DNA from: Thalassobaculum sp. OXR-137
GTDB taxonomy: Bacteria; Pseudomonadota; Alphaproteobacteria; Thalassobaculales; Thalassobaculaceae
DNA length: 64,000 bases
Direction: 5' to 3'
Assembly: GCF_034377285.1 (NCBI RefSeq)
Contig: NZ_CP139715.1
Span: forward strand, 868,001-932,000
In this document: piece by piece, positions 39,317 through 48,252 of the stretch
Position numbering within the stretch: position 1 is the first letter of the stretch
How the letters are laid out: each line of letters begins with the position of its first letter
Position numbers and translations under genes: made by a program
The notes under the pieces: model-generated
Told to the model about the DNA's origin: nothing
What the model saw: only the letters and a program-made list of their open reading frames with translations
The model's database searches: none

Positions 39317-40093
39317 TCAGCGATTCTTGAAGACCGGCTGGCGTTTCTCGACGAAGGCCGCCATGCCTTCCTTCTGGTCTTCGGTCGCGAACAGCGAGTG
39401 GAACAGGCGCCGCTCGAAGCGCACGCCCTCGCTGAGGGTGGTCTCGTAACTGCGGTTCACCGCCTCCTTGGCCATCATGACCGACGGCAGCGACAGATCG
39501 GCAATGCGGCCGGCGACCTTCATCGCCTCGTCCAGCAGGTCGGCCGCCGGCACGATGCGGCTGACCAGGCCCGAGCGCTCGGCCTCCTGGGCATCCATGT
39601 TGCGGCCGGTCAGCACCATGTCCATCGCCTTGGACTTGCCGACGAAGCGGGTCAGGCGCTGGGAGCCGCCGGCCCCCGGTATGACGCCCAGATTGATCTC
39701 CGGCTGGCCGAACTTGGCGCTGTCGGCGGCGATGATGAAGTCGCACATCATCGCCAGTTCGCAGCCGCCGCCGAGCGCGTAGCCCGCCACCGCGGCGATC
39801 ACCGGCTTGCGGACCCGCAGGATGGTCTCCCACCCGGAGGTGATGAAATCCTCCACATAGGCGTCGGCGAACTCCTTGGACTGCATCTCCTTGATGTCCG
39901 CGCCGGCGGCGAAGGCCTTCTCGCTGCCGGTGACGACGATGCAGCCGATCTCGGCATTGGCATCGGCCTCCAGCAGCGCCTTGCCCAGCTCCGCCATCAG
40001 CGGCGAGGACAGAGCGTTCAGCGCCTTGGGACGGTTCAGGGTGATCAGCGCGACGTTGCCGCGCGTCTCGGTCAGAATGTTCTCATAAGCCAT
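39317..40093 (-). CDS. enoyl-CoA hydratase
   Basis: Crotonase-family enzyme that hydrates trans-2-enoyl-CoA in beta-oxidation. The 258 residues carry [30 protein letters not shown] (oxyanion hole), [18 protein letters not shown] (first catalytic Glu region), [19 protein letters not shown] (second catalytic Glu) and end in QPVFKNR. Both catalytic glutamates of the FadB/Ech type are in place, so hydratase activity is likely, not only crotonase fold. Start ATG 40093 gives [12 protein letters not shown], the standard N terminus. The gene sits between rpsT and a small secreted protein gene. Confidence 0.93.
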   Translation of the reverse strand: MAYENILTETRGNVALITLNRPKALNALSSPLMAELGKALLEADANAEIGCIVVTGSEKAFAAGADIKEMQSKEFADAYVEDFITSGWETILRVRKPVIAAVAGYALGGGCELAMMCDFIIAADSAKFGQPEINLGVIPGAGGSQRLTRFVGKSKAMDMVLTGRNMDAQEAERSGLVSRIVPAADLLDEAMKVAGRIADLSLPSVMMAKEAVNRSYETTLSEGVRFERRLFHSLFATEDQKEGMAAFVEKRQPVFKNR

Positions 40094-40146
40094 CACGGCC
40101 ACTCCCGGGTCACGCCGGCCGTCCCGGAGGACGGCGGCGGTTGTGA

Positions 40147-40527
40147 TCATCGCGGCACGAGCTCGAAGCGGACAACCAGTCCGCCCCGCTCCGCCACCGC
40201 GTCGAGACTCAACTCCTCGCCCGCGCGCGCCCAGCGATCCGCCTCCAGCCTGTCCCAGCCGAGCTGGGGCAGTGTGGCGTCGTAGAACGCACGGACATCC
40301 TCCATGGCTACCTTGCCTTCGGCGAAGGCGACGACGATCCGGCCCGCGAGCCCGTCGAAATCGACGCTCGCGGCCGGGACGCTCTGCAGCTCCGGCATCA
40401 GGGGCAGATCCTCGATGCCATCGACGAACTGTCCGTCGGCCAGGGCCGGTAAGCGGACAATCATCAGCACCGCCACCGCCAGAATGGCGAGGGCGGACGG
40501 TTTGGCGCGTCGGAACGGCAGGCTCAT
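40147..40527 (-). CDS. small secreted protein of unknown function
   Basis: A 126-residue protein with a hydrophobic N-terminal signal or anchor ([19 protein letters not shown], about residues 12-30). The remainder is a single small alpha/beta domain: [20 protein letters not shown], then [20 protein letters not shown] and [12 protein letters not shown]. The '[13 protein letters not shown]' segment resembles helices of small lipid- or ligand-associated periplasmic proteins, but I do not recognise a named family. It lies 16 bp after mutM on the same strand and may be co-transcribed. The codon and base use match its neighbours, which supports it as a real gene. Confidence 0.75.
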   Translation of the reverse strand: MSLPFRRAKPSALAILAVAVLMIVRLPALADGQFVDGIEDLPLMPELQSVPAASVDFDGLAGRIVVAFAEGKVAMEDVRAFYDATLPQLGWDRLEADRWARAGEELSLDAVAERGGLVVRFELVPR

Positions 40528-40543
40528 GGCGCCGGCTTCTACC

Positions 40544-41374
40544 TCAGCGTTGACAGCGGGGACAATAGAAAGTGGACCGCCCGGACTGCACCAGCCGTTT
40601 CACCGTGCCGCCGCATTCCGGGGTCGGACATCCCTCCCCCTCGCGATCGTACACCCGAAAGGTGTGCTGGAAATAGCCGAGTTCGCCCGAGACCTGGCGG
40701 TGGTCGCGCAGGCTGGAGCCGCCCGCCGCGATCGCCTCGGTCAGCACGGTTCGGACCGCCTCGGCCAGCCGTTCCGCCCGGCTGCCCCAGACGTTCAGGG
40801 CCAGCCGGCGGGGCGAGATGCCGGAGCGGTGCAGCGCCTCGCAGGCATAGATGTTGCCGACCCCGGCCACCACCTTCTGGTCGAGCAGGGCGGCCTTGAT
40901 CGGGGTGTATTTGCCGGCCAGCGCGGATTCCAGCGCCGGGCCGTTGAAGGCGTTGCCCAGGGGCTCCGGCCCGATGCCCTTGAGCAGCTTGTGCCGCTCG
41001 ACCTCCTGGGTCGGCCACAGGTCCATCATGCCGAAGCGCCGGGCGTCGTTGAACTTCACCCAGGTGCCGTCATCGGTGCGGAAGACCACGTGATCGTGCA
41101 CCTCCAGCGGCGGCTTCTCCCCGTCGGAGATCAGCATCCGGCCGGACATGCCCAGATGGATCATCCAGCTCGTCCCGTCGTCCAGATCGACCAGGATGTA
41201 CTTGGCCCGGCGGCGCAGGCCGAGGATCCGGCGGCCGGTCAGCCGCTCGGCCATGCGCTCGGGCAGCGGCCAGCGCAGGTCCGGTCGGCGCACCTCGACC
41301 GCGGCCAGGGTGCGGCCGTCCAGGCGGGCGGCGAGGCCGCGCATCACGGTTTCGACTTCGGGCAATTCAGGCAT
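40544..41374 (-). CDS. mutM: formamidopyrimidine-DNA glycosylase
   Basis: Base-excision repair enzyme removing 8-oxoguanine and FaPy lesions, with AP-lyase activity. It begins [20 protein letters not shown], giving the N-terminal Pro nucleophile and catalytic Glu after Met removal. The helix-two-turn-helix region is [20 protein letters not shown]. The C-terminal zinc finger has Cys residues in [20 protein letters not shown] and FYCPRCQR, spaced C-x4-C and C-x2-C. At 276 residues it is full length. It is divergent from ubiE, and this ubiE-mutM divergence is common in alphaproteobacteria. Confidence 0.96.
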   Translation of the reverse strand: MPELPEVETVMRGLAARLDGRTLAAVEVRRPDLRWPLPERMAERLTGRRILGLRRRAKYILVDLDDGTSWMIHLGMSGRMLISDGEKPPLEVHDHVVFRTDDGTWVKFNDARRFGMMDLWPTQEVERHKLLKGIGPEPLGNAFNGPALESALAGKYTPIKAALLDQKVVAGVGNIYACEALHRSGISPRRLALNVWGSRAERLAEAVRTVLTEAIAAGGSSLRDHRQVSGELGYFQHTFRVYDREGEGCPTPECGGTVKRLVQSGRSTFYCPRCQR

Positions 41375-41513
41375 GACGGCGGACGGTATCCCGACGCCCG
41401 CCGCAGGCCAAGCGGCAGATTGGCCGAGACGCCGGCGGGCGGCCGGCCTTGATTCCGGAGGCCGAGGAGCCTAATCCACGTCAGACCGAAACCGGTGGGC
41501 GGGTGCAGACGCG

Positions 41514-42341
41514 ATGGCTGCCGACGGCAAGAACGCGAATTCGACAAAGACCCCTTCCCTGAAGACGGCCGCGGGCGATCCGTCGGCCGCCGATCCGAAG
41601 ATCCGCGACGGCGTGACCGATTTCGGCTTCGCCTCGGTCTCCGTGGAGGAGAAGAGCGCGCGGGTCCGCGAGGTGTTCGACAGCGTCGCGACCTCCTACG
41701 ACGTCATGAACGACCTGATGAGCCTCGGCATCCACCGGGTGTGGAAGCAGGCCTTCGCCGACTGGCTGGCGCCGCGTCCGGGCCACCGGCTGCTGGACGT
41801 GGCCGGCGGCACCGGCGACATTGCCGCCCTGTGGCGCAAGCGCGGCGGCGGTCCCGTCACCGTCTGCGACATCAATGCCGAGATGATCGCCGTCGGCCGC
41901 GACCGGCTGGCGAAGGCCGGCGGCGACGACGCCGTGGACTGGGTCGTCGGCAATGCCGAGGACCTGCCGCTGGCCGACGGCTCGGTCGACCGGGTGACCA
42001 TCGCCTTCGGCCTGCGCAACGTGACCCGCATCGACCGCGCCCTGGCGGAGATGACCCGGGTGCTGCGCCCCGGCGGACGGTTCATGTGCCTGGAGTTCTC
42101 CCGACCCACCCAGGGCTGGCTCGACCCGATCTACGACACCTATTCCTTCAAGGTCCTGCCCTGGCTCGGCGACAAGGTGGCCAAGGACCGGCCGGCCTAT
42201 CAGTATCTGGCGGAGAGCATCCGCCGCTTCCCGGACCAGCAGGATCTGGCGGAGCGGATGCGCCGGGTCGGGTTGGAGCACGTGAAATGGCGCAACCTGT
42301 CGGCCGGGATCGCGGCGATCCATTCGGGCTGGCGCCTGTAG
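41514..42341 (+). CDS. ubiE: ubiquinone/menaquinone C-methyltransferase UbiE
   Basis: SAM-dependent C-methyltransferase of ubiquinone synthesis. The 275 residues include an N-terminal extension of about 30 polar residues, then TDFGFASVSVEEKSARVREV and FDSVATSYDVMNDLMSLGIH, the SAM motif LLDVAGGTGDIAALW, VDRVTIAFGLRNVTRIDRAL and GGRFMCLEFSRP. All are diagnostic for UbiE rather than generic methyltransferases. It is 30 bp upstream of ubiB, forming the usual ubiE-ubiB operon. Start ATG 41514 is the first in frame after the mutM divergence. Confidence 0.96.
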   Translation: MAADGKNANSTKTPSLKTAAGDPSAADPKIRDGVTDFGFASVSVEEKSARVREVFDSVATSYDVMNDLMSLGIHRVWKQAFADWLAPRPGHRLLDVAGGTGDIAALWRKRGGGPVTVCDINAEMIAVGRDRLAKAGGDDAVDWVVGNAEDLPLADGSVDRVTIAFGLRNVTRIDRALAEMTRVLRPGGRFMCLEFSRPTQGWLDPIYDTYSFKVLPWLGDKVAKDRPAYQYLAESIRRFPDQQDLAERMRRVGLEHVKWRNLSAGIAAIHSGWRL

Positions 42342-42371
42342 GCATGGCAAGCTCCCTGTGATCCGCTCCCC

Positions 42372-43913
42372 ATGATCCGCTCCCTGCGCAACCTGATCCG
42401 GCTGTTCCGCATCCTCTGGGTCCTGGCCCGGCACGGCGTGTTCGAGCCGCTGGAAACGGTGGCGGAGGCGCCGACGATCTCCGGCCTGGCCCGCCTCGCC
42501 CGGCACCTGCGCAGTCCCTCGGTCAGCGGACGCTGGGGCCAGCGCCTCGCCGCCGCCCTGACCCGGCTCGGCCCTACCTTCATCAAGCTCGGCCAGTCCA
42601 TGGCGACCCGGGCCGACCTGATCGGCGAACAGGCGTCGGAGGACCTCACCCAGCTCCAGGACCGCCTCGCCCCGTTCGACGAGACGGTGGCCCGCCAGAC
42701 CCTGGAATACGAGCTGGACGCGCCGGTGGAGACCCTGTTCGCCCAATTCGAGACCAAGCCGATCGCCGCGGCCTCCATCGCCCAGGTGCACCGGGCCGTC
42801 ACCACCGACGGCCGGCGGGTGGCGGTGAAGATCCTGCGGCCCGGCATCGAGGTCGCCGTTGCCCGGGATCTCGACCTGTTCTCCTGGATCGCCGAGACCC
42901 TGCAGCGCCACCTGCCCTGGTCCCACCGCTTCAAACCGGTCGATACCGTCGAGGTCTTCCGCGAAACCGTGGAGATCGAGATGGACCTGCGGCTGGAAGC
43001 GGCCGCCGCGGTGGAACTGGCGGAGAACTTCACCGGCGACACCACCTTCGCCGTGGCGGAGGTCGACTGGGAGCGCACCACCCGCCGGGTCTTCACCAAC
43101 CAGTGGATCGACGGCTGCCGGATCGACGACACCGAGGCGCTGGCCAAGGCCGGGCTCGACCCGACCGTGCTGCTGTCGCGCTCGGCGGCGGTGTTCTTCA
43201 ACCAGGTCTTCCGCGACGGCTTCTTCCATGCCGACATGCATCCGGGCAACATGCTGGTCACCCCCGAGGGGGTCCTGGTCCCGGTCGATTTCGGCATCAT
43301 GGGACGGCTCGATCTGGAGACCCGCTACTATCTCGCCGACACCCTGACCGGGTTCCTGCTGGGCAACTGGCGCTCGGTGGCCGAGGTGCATTTCCGCATG
43401 GGCATGGTGCCCGCGAACAAGTCGATCGACCTGTTCACCCAGGCGGTGCGCTCGATCGGCGAGCCGCTGATGGACAAGCCGCTGAACGAGGTGTCGGTCG
43501 CCAAGCTGCTCGGCCAGGTGCTGCGCATCGCCGAGACCTTCGAGATGGAGGCCCAGCCCCAGCTCCTGCTGCTGCACAAGACCATGGTCGTGTCCGAAGG
43601 CGTCGGCCGGCGCCTGAACCCTAACGTGAACATGTGGGAGCTGGCGCGGCCGCTGATCGAGGAGTGGATGCGCGAGAACCGGGGACCCGAGGCGCGCATC
43701 GCCCGGGCCGGGGCCGACATCCTGCGCGGGCTGGAGCGGCTGCCCTCGCTGATCCGCCATGCTGACATGGCGCTCAGTCATGTGGAGGAAGGCGGCCTGC
43801 GGCTGCATCCCGACACGGTACGGCTGATGGCCCGGGAGCGGGCGCGGCGCGCCTATTGGCCGGTGGGCGTCGCCCTGGCGCTGGGCCTGCTTTTCGGCAT
43901 GCTGCTGTCCTGA
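42372..43913 (+). CDS. ubiB: ubiquinone biosynthesis kinase-like protein UbiB
   Basis: ABC1/ADCK-family atypical kinase or ATPase needed for ubiquinone synthesis. The 513 residues contain [20 protein letters not shown] (KxGQ motif), [20 protein letters not shown] (Ala-rich loop replacing the P-loop), [14 protein letters not shown] (catalytic Lys), [19 protein letters not shown] and [12 protein letters not shown] (metal-binding Asp). A C-terminal membrane helix lies in [19 protein letters not shown], as in E. coli UbiB. It follows ubiE closely and would act at the inner membrane with the Ubi complex; a direct hydroxylase role, once proposed, is no longer favoured. Confidence 0.95.
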   Translation: MIRSLRNLIRLFRILWVLARHGVFEPLETVAEAPTISGLARLARHLRSPSVSGRWGQRLAAALTRLGPTFIKLGQSMATRADLIGEQASEDLTQLQDRLAPFDETVARQTLEYELDAPVETLFAQFETKPIAAASIAQVHRAVTTDGRRVAVKILRPGIEVAVARDLDLFSWIAETLQRHLPWSHRFKPVDTVEVFRETVEIEMDLRLEAAAAVELAENFTGDTTFAVAEVDWERTTRRVFTNQWIDGCRIDDTEALAKAGLDPTVLLSRSAAVFFNQVFRDGFFHADMHPGNMLVTPEGVLVPVDFGIMGRLDLETRYYLADTLTGFLLGNWRSVAEVHFRMGMVPANKSIDLFTQAVRSIGEPLMDKPLNEVSVAKLLGQVLRIAETFEMEAQPQLLLLHKTMVVSEGVGRRLNPNVNMWELARPLIEEWMRENRGPEARIARAGADILRGLERLPSLIRHADMALSHVEEGGLRLHPDTVRLMARERARRAYWPVGVALALGLLFGMLLS

Positions 43914-43947
43914 CCCCACCCTCCCAGACCCCCACCGTCCGAGTCCC

Positions 43948-44853
43948 ATGGCCTTCATCGACCACATCCGCTTCTGCAACGCCCACGACCTGAAGGACTT
44001 CGTGCCCTTCCGGGTCGGCCAGGCCCGGGTCGGGCTGATGCGCCGGGCCCTGTCCCTGGAGCTGCGCCGCTTCGGCGGCCTGTTCCATGTGTTCGAGGAC
44101 CTGGTGCATCTGGATCCGCGCCTGACCACCTACGCGGACCGCACCGAGGCGGTGGACGAGGCCCTGGCGGCGCTGTCCGAGGACGGGCTGCTGCCCCGGC
44201 GGCGCGGCGAGAAATATCCGGTGATCGAGCGGCTGTCGGACGCGCCGGTCTTCGAGATCGACCGCTCGGCGGCGACCGCGTTCGGCATCGTCAACCGCGG
44301 CTTCCACCTGAACGGCGTGGTCGGCCGGGGCGACGACGCGCAGATGTGGGTGGCGCGCCGGGCCTGGGACAAGAGCACCTATCCGGGCAGCCTCGACAAC
44401 ATCGTCGCCGGCGGCCATCCGGTCGGCTACTCGGCCCAGGAGAACCTGATCAAGGAATGCGCCGAGGAGGCGGGCATCGCCGAGCCTCTGGCCCGGCAGG
44501 CGCGGCCGGCCGGGATGGTCTCCTACACCATGGAAGTCGACGATGACGGCCCCTCCAGCCGCGGCGGCGAGATGGGCGGCGGACTGCGGCGCCATGCCTT
44601 CTGGGTCTACGACCTGGCCCTGCCGGAGGATTTCGTCCCGCGGCCGGTGGACGGCGAGGTGGCGGAGTTCATGCTGCTGCCCTGGCGCGAGGTCGCGGAG
44701 ATCGTCGAGCGTGGCGTGGTCCACGGGCCGGAGGGGTTCAAGTACAACTGCAACCTGGTGGTGATCGACTGGCTGCTGCGGACCGGTCGGATCGACCCGG
44801 ACCACCCGGACTACCTGGAGCTCTGCACTGGGTTGCACGCGGCGTTTCCGTAG
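43948..44853 (+). CDS. DUF4743/Nudix hydrolase (thiamine-pyrophosphate-related type)
   Basis: A 301-residue Nudix hydrolase with an N-terminal DUF4743 domain (about residues 1-125) and a Nudix domain (about 130-270). The Nudix box reads GGHPVGYSAQENLIKECAEE, then AGI. The canonical Glu after Gx5 is Tyr and the Arg is Lys, but the catalytic E-x2-EE tail is kept; this variant is normal for the eukaryotic and bacterial relatives of yeast YJR142W, reported to hydrolyse damaged thiamine diphosphate. A similar housekeeping role is inferred. It starts 34 bp after ubiB and may be transcribed with ubiE-ubiB. A paired palindrome follows. Confidence 0.86.
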   Translation: MAFIDHIRFCNAHDLKDFVPFRVGQARVGLMRRALSLELRRFGGLFHVFEDLVHLDPRLTTYADRTEAVDEALAALSEDGLLPRRRGEKYPVIERLSDAPVFEIDRSAATAFGIVNRGFHLNGVVGRGDDAQMWVARRAWDKSTYPGSLDNIVAGGHPVGYSAQENLIKECAEEAGIAEPLARQARPAGMVSYTMEVDDDGPSSRGGEMGGGLRRHAFWVYDLALPEDFVPRPVDGEVAEFMLLPWREVAEIVERGVVHGPEGFKYNCNLVVIDWLLRTGRIDPDHPDYLELCTGLHAAFP

Positions 44854-44935
44854 GGGGCGGGTGGGGCCGGGCGCGGTACCGAGCGGATCACTGATGTGCT
44901 CAGCGCGTTCTTTGCCGCCCTTCCCCTCTTTCTCA

Positions 44936-45044
44936 CTCCCCGGATTCATTCCGGGGTGATCCCCAGAGGAATGCGTCACGGTTCATCGATCTCACCCGCC
45001 GCCCGTCCAGGCCGATCGGATTGCCCCGGAATGAATCCGGGGAG
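44936..45044. repeat. paired palindromic repeat, family B copy 1
   Basis: CTCCCCGGATTCATTCCGGG (44936-44955, next base G) and CCCCGGAATGAATCCGGGGA (45024-45043, next base G) are inverted copies of a 21-bp unit, each nearly palindromic in itself. They are 67 bp apart, between the convergent Nudix and GIY-YIG genes. The arms pair perfectly. Confidence 0.88.
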
Positions 45045-45067
45045 TGAGGCAGGGGGAAGGTGGGCGA

Positions 45068-45358
45068 TCATTCATCGAACCAGTCGGCGGCGAGATCCCG
45101 CCACTGCGGATTGTCCCGTTCGATCAGGTTGAACTTCCATTCCCGCCGCCAGCGCTTCAGCGTTCGCTCTCGGCGCCAGGCCGGCTCCAACGTTTCATGT
45201 GCCTCGAAATACACCAGCGTCGAGATGCCATGCTCGGCGGTGAAACCGGGGAGCGCCTTCGTCCTGTGCTGTCGGATCCTGCGCCGCAGATCGCTCGTGC
45301 GCCCGACATACAGCCGGCCGTAGGGTCGGTCGACCAGGATGTAGACGAAGAAGCTCAT
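45068..45358 (-). CDS. GIY-YIG domain endonuclease (UPF0213-like)
   Basis: A 96-residue single-domain GIY-YIG protein. The motif appears as FFVYILVDRPYGRLYVGRTS, followed by DLRRRIRQHR with the conserved Arg. The metal-binding Glu comes in LVYFEAHETLEPAWRRERTL and the basic tail KRWRREWKFNLIERDNPQWR. This layout matches the free-standing nuclease-like proteins of the YhbQ/UPF0213 group. Start ATG 45358 is preferred over the 18-residue extension, which is not family-like. Family B palindromes lie on both sides (24 bp and 53 bp away), a repeated observation for this small gene class in alphaproteobacteria. Activity is inferred from motif only. Confidence 0.88.
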   Translation of the reverse strand: MSFFVYILVDRPYGRLYVGRTSDLRRRIRQHRTKALPGFTAEHGISTLVYFEAHETLEPAWRRERTLKRWRREWKFNLIERDNPQWRDLAADWFDE

Positions 45359-45411
45359 GCCCGGGCGATGGGCGGTCCAAAGGGATTTTCGTTCCTCCCC
45401 ACCTCCGATCA

Positions 45412-45519
45412 CTCCCCGGATTTATTCCGGGGCAATCCGATCAGCTTGGGCGGGCGCCGGGCACTTAGAATGAGCTTCCACGCCTGGCCATGGGATTACC
45501 CCGGAATAAATCCGGGGAG
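45412..45519. repeat. paired palindromic repeat, family B copy 2
   Basis: CTCCCCGGATTTATTCCGGG (45412-45431, next base G) and CCCCGGAATAAATCCGGGGA (45499-45518, next base G). The central TTTATT/AATAAA variant is mirrored in the two arms. It lies between the GIY-YIG gene start and the gluQ stop, the only copy not between convergent genes. Confidence 0.88.
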
Positions 45520-45535
45520 TGTGAGAGAGGGAGGG

Positions 45536-46381
45536 TCAACCGAACCCCACCCGCGTCCGTACCTCCGCCGCGCTCACCCCGCTGTCCCGCAAGGCCTTCA
45601 GCGTCAGCGAGCGGTCGCGCTTGGCGAAGCGGCGGCCGGTTTCCGGGTCGACCAGCAGCGGATGATGCGCGTAGTCCGGCGCCGGGAGGTCGAGCAGCGC
45701 CTGGAGCAGGCGGTGGACGTGGCTCGCCTGGAACAGGTCCTCGCCCCGCGTCACCAGCGTCACCCCCTGCAGCGCGTCGTCCACCGTCACCGCCAGATGG
45801 TAGGAGGTCGCCACGTCCTTGCGGGCCAGCACCACGTCGCCGAAGACCTCCGGCCGCGCCGCCTGCTCGCCATGGGTCCGGTCGCGCCAGGTCAGCGGCC
45901 CCGCCCGGCGCACCGCCTCTTCCATGCGCAGGCGCAGGGCATAGGGCTCCCCCGCCGCCTCGCGCCGGGCGCGTTCGTCCTGCGGCATCAGGGCGTCGGT
46001 CCCGGTCACGGCCGGGCCGTCCGGGCCCATCATCGGGCGGTTGTGCGGCGCCGACAGGGCCTCGTCCAACTCCTTGCGGGAATGGAAGCACTTGTAGAGC
46101 AGCCCCATCCCCTCCAGCCGGTCCAGCGCGGCGCGGTAGTCGTCCATGTGGTCCGACTGCCGGCGCACCGGACGCTCCCAGTCCAGTCCCAGCCAGGCCA
46201 GATCCTCCAGGATCGCCGCCTCGAATTCCGGCCGGCAGCGGGCGATGTCGATATCTTCCAGTCGGACCAGGAACCGGTCCCCCGCTTTCCGGTCGACGAA
46301 CGAGGCCGCATGCAGCGCCGAATAGGCGTGGCCCAGATGCAGCAGCCCGGTCGGACTCGGCGCGAAGCGGGTGGTGGTCAT
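45536..46381 (-). CDS. gluQ: glutamyl-Q tRNA(Asp) synthetase
   Basis: Class I synthetase-like enzyme that attaches glutamate to the queuosine base of tRNA(Asp). The 281 residues contain TTTRFAPSPTGLLHLGHAYS (HIGH-type motif as HLGH) and RRFAKRDRSLTLKALRDSGV (KMSKS-type motif as KRDRS). The anticodon-binding domain of GluRS is missing, which separates it from GltX. The zinc site of E. coli GluQ (C-x-C ... Y-x3-C) is not kept: here the region reads LLYKCFHSRKEL with a single Cys, and the second half lacks the YxGxC element. Start ATG 46381. Divergent from the esterase gene. Confidence 0.93.
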   Translation of the reverse strand: MTTTRFAPSPTGLLHLGHAYSALHAASFVDRKAGDRFLVRLEDIDIARCRPEFEAAILEDLAWLGLDWERPVRRQSDHMDDYRAALDRLEGMGLLYKCFHSRKELDEALSAPHNRPMMGPDGPAVTGTDALMPQDERARREAAGEPYALRLRMEEAVRRAGPLTWRDRTHGEQAARPEVFGDVVLARKDVATSYHLAVTVDDALQGVTLVTRGEDLFQASHVHRLLQALLDLPAPDYAHHPLLVDPETGRRFAKRDRSLTLKALRDSGVSAAEVRTRVGFG

Positions 46382-46435
46382 GCAGCCTCGGTAGCGCTAG
46401 GGTCCGCAGCGGTCAACTGGACGGATGAGACGATC

Positions 46436-47098
46436 ATGACGGAGACGACCCAGCTCGACGGCCCGCGCTTCGGACCGGCGAACGGCGGGACGGCGGAAGC
46501 CCTGGTGGTGATGCTGCACGGTCTGGGCGCCGACGGGAACGACCTGATCGGCATCGCCCCGGTCTGGGCCCGCGAGATGGGCTCGGTCGCCTTCTCTTCG
46601 CCCAACGCACCGTTTCCCTGCGACATGGCGCCGTTCGGCCGCCAGTGGTTCAGCCTGCAGAGCCGCGATCCGGCCGACATGCTCGCCGGCATCCGGACCG
46701 CCGCCCCCCTGCTGAACGCCTTTCTCGACGCCGAGCTGGAGCGCCTGGGCCTCGGCCCCGACAAGCTCGCTCTGGTCGGCTTCAGCCAGGGCACCATGAT
46801 GTCGCTCTATACCGCCCTGCGCCGGCCGGCGCCGATCGCCGGCATCGTGGGGTATTCCGGCGCGCTGATCGCCGGCGACCTGCCTGACGATCCGGTCACC
46901 GCCAAGCCGCCGGTGCTGCTGGTCCATGGGACCGCCGACGAGATCGTGCCCTTCGGCGCCATGGAGGCGGCCCAGGCCGGCCTGAGCTCGGCCGGCGTGG
47001 CGGTCGAATCGATCGGCCGGCCGGGTCTCGGCCACGGCATCGACGAGGTCGGGCTGGGGGCCGGGGCGGCGTTTCTGCGGAGAGTTCTTGGGGTTTGA
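46436..47098 (+). CDS. phospholipase/carboxylesterase family hydrolase
   Basis: A 220-residue alpha/beta hydrolase of the EstB/YpfH type. The N-terminal block is ALVVMLHGLGADGNDLIGIA, the nucleophile elbow is LALVGFSQGTMMSLYTAL (Ser in GFSQG at about residue 120), the catalytic Asp is in VLLVHGTADEIVPFGAMEAA and the His in RPGLGHGIDEVG. The triad is complete and the length is usual. Start ATG 46436 is used; a much longer open frame upstream is antisense to gluQ. It is divergent from gluQ. Substrate is a short-chain ester in relatives, unknown here. Confidence 0.92.
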   Translation: MTETTQLDGPRFGPANGGTAEALVVMLHGLGADGNDLIGIAPVWAREMGSVAFSSPNAPFPCDMAPFGRQWFSLQSRDPADMLAGIRTAAPLLNAFLDAELERLGLGPDKLALVGFSQGTMMSLYTALRRPAPIAGIVGYSGALIAGDLPDDPVTAKPPVLLVHGTADEIVPFGAMEAAQAGLSSAGVAVESIGRPGLGHGIDEVGLGAGAAFLRRVLGV

Positions 47099-47328
47099 GG
47101 AAGCCCCGCGAGGGGTCTTGTCGGGACCATAAAACTGTAACAACATATAGATATATAGCGCCTCGAAGCCTGGCACGAACTCCCCAACACATGGGCGGTC
47201 ACTGCGATGCGAAGCGAATGGGACGACAAGATATTGTGGCAGACCACGCAGCAAAGTGCGGCGTGGCACACCACGGCTCTCCCTAGTCGCGCGCCGCGTG
47301 TCCTGCCGGGATTCCGGAGGAGCGCGCG

Positions 47329-47937
47329 GTGACGGGCCCGGACGCAGCACCCGCGCTCGTCCTCAATGCCGATTTCCGGCCGCTCTCCTATTTCCCGTTG
47401 TCGCTCTGGTCCTGGCAGGACGCCGTCAAGGCGGTGTTCCTCGACCGGGTGAACATCGTCTCCGAATACGACACCACCGTGCGCAGCCCGAGCTTCGAGA
47501 TGCGGCTGCCCAGCGTGATCGCGCTGAAGGAATACGTCCACCAGTCGCGCCGTCCGGCCTTCACTCGGTTCAACGTGTTCCTGCGCGACCGGTTCTCCTG
47601 CCAGTACTGCGCCGACCGCTTTCCGACCCAGGAGCTGACCTTCGACCACGTCATTCCCCGCTCGCGCGGCGGGCGGACGAGCTGGGAGAACGTGGTCACC
47701 GCCTGCGGGGCCTGCAATCTGGTGAAGGGCAACCACATGCCGCGCGATATCGGCATGATCCCGATCACCGCGCCGAAACAGCCCACCGCCTACGAGCTGC
47801 AGCAGAGCGGCCGCAGCTTCCCGCCGAACTACCTGCATGAGAGCTGGCGCGATTACCTGTACTGGGACATCGAGCTGGAACACGACGAGTTGGGCGACGG
47901 CCTCACCCGGATCACCGCGACCTCACCGGCGTTCTGA
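47329..47937 (+). CDS. HNH endonuclease
   Basis: A 202-residue HNH-family protein. The zinc finger begins RFSCQYCADRFPTQELTFDH, and the second half VIPRSRGGRTSWENVVTACG with ACNLVKGN. This gives two C-x2-C pairs, the DH of the HNH core, and the Asn. Such single proteins in alphaproteobacteria are often labelled HNH endonuclease without a known target. The N-terminal part (about 15-80) contains PALVLNADFRPLSYFPLSLW, typical of this subgroup. The start is GTG 47329 with GGAGGAG just upstream. It lies before family B repeats 3 and 4. Confidence 0.9.
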   Translation: MTGPDAAPALVLNADFRPLSYFPLSLWSWQDAVKAVFLDRVNIVSEYDTTVRSPSFEMRLPSVIALKEYVHQSRRPAFTRFNVFLRDRFSCQYCADRFPTQELTFDHVIPRSRGGRTSWENVVTACGACNLVKGNHMPRDIGMIPITAPKQPTAYELQQSGRSFPPNYLHESWRDYLYWDIELEHDELGDGLTRITATSPAF

Positions 47938-47962
47938 GGGGGCTTTTCTTTTCCCTCAGACA

Positions 47963-48071
47963 CTCCCCGGATTCATTCCAGGGCAAGCCCAAGTGGCATG
48001 CGGCCCGTTTCACCCCTGTTCCCGAACGCCCGCCCAAATGGCGCCGGTTCCCCCGGAATAAATCCGGGGAG
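47963..48071. repeat. paired palindromic repeat, family B copy 3 (mixed arms)
   Basis: The left arm CTCCCCGGATTCATTCCAGG (47963-47982, next base G) has TTCATT plus one mismatch. The right arm CCCCGGAATAAATCCGGGGA (48051-48070, next base G) has AATAAA, so this copy mixes the two variants that are matched elsewhere. It lies after the HNH gene. Confidence 0.85.
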
Positions 48072-48148
48072 TGATAAAGGATGAGTGAGGGAGAACGCCG
48101 GAGCGAAGCCGGCTTTCCTCAACATCCTCTTTACCTTTTTCCTCACAA

Positions 48149-48225
48149 CTCCCCGGATTCATTCCGGGGTCCATGGACCCGGCTCATGCCGATCCTGGGG
48201 TAGGCCCCGGAATGAATCCGGGGAG
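48149..48225. repeat. paired palindromic repeat, family B copy 4
   Basis: CTCCCCGGATTCATTCCGGG (48149-48168, next base G) and CCCCGGAATGAATCCGGGGA (48205-48224, next base G) match copy 1. Copies 3 and 4 fill most of the 315-bp gap between the convergent HNH and UMF1 genes; no gene is seen there. Confidence 0.88.
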
Positions 48226-48252
48226 TGTGTGAGGGGGAGGGGAAAAGAGCCC

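Noticed and set aside
47099-47328. AT-rich stretch with a short open frame before the HNH gene
   Set aside because: Contains an AT run near 47130-47160 but no palindrome, promoter pair or gene that can be supported.
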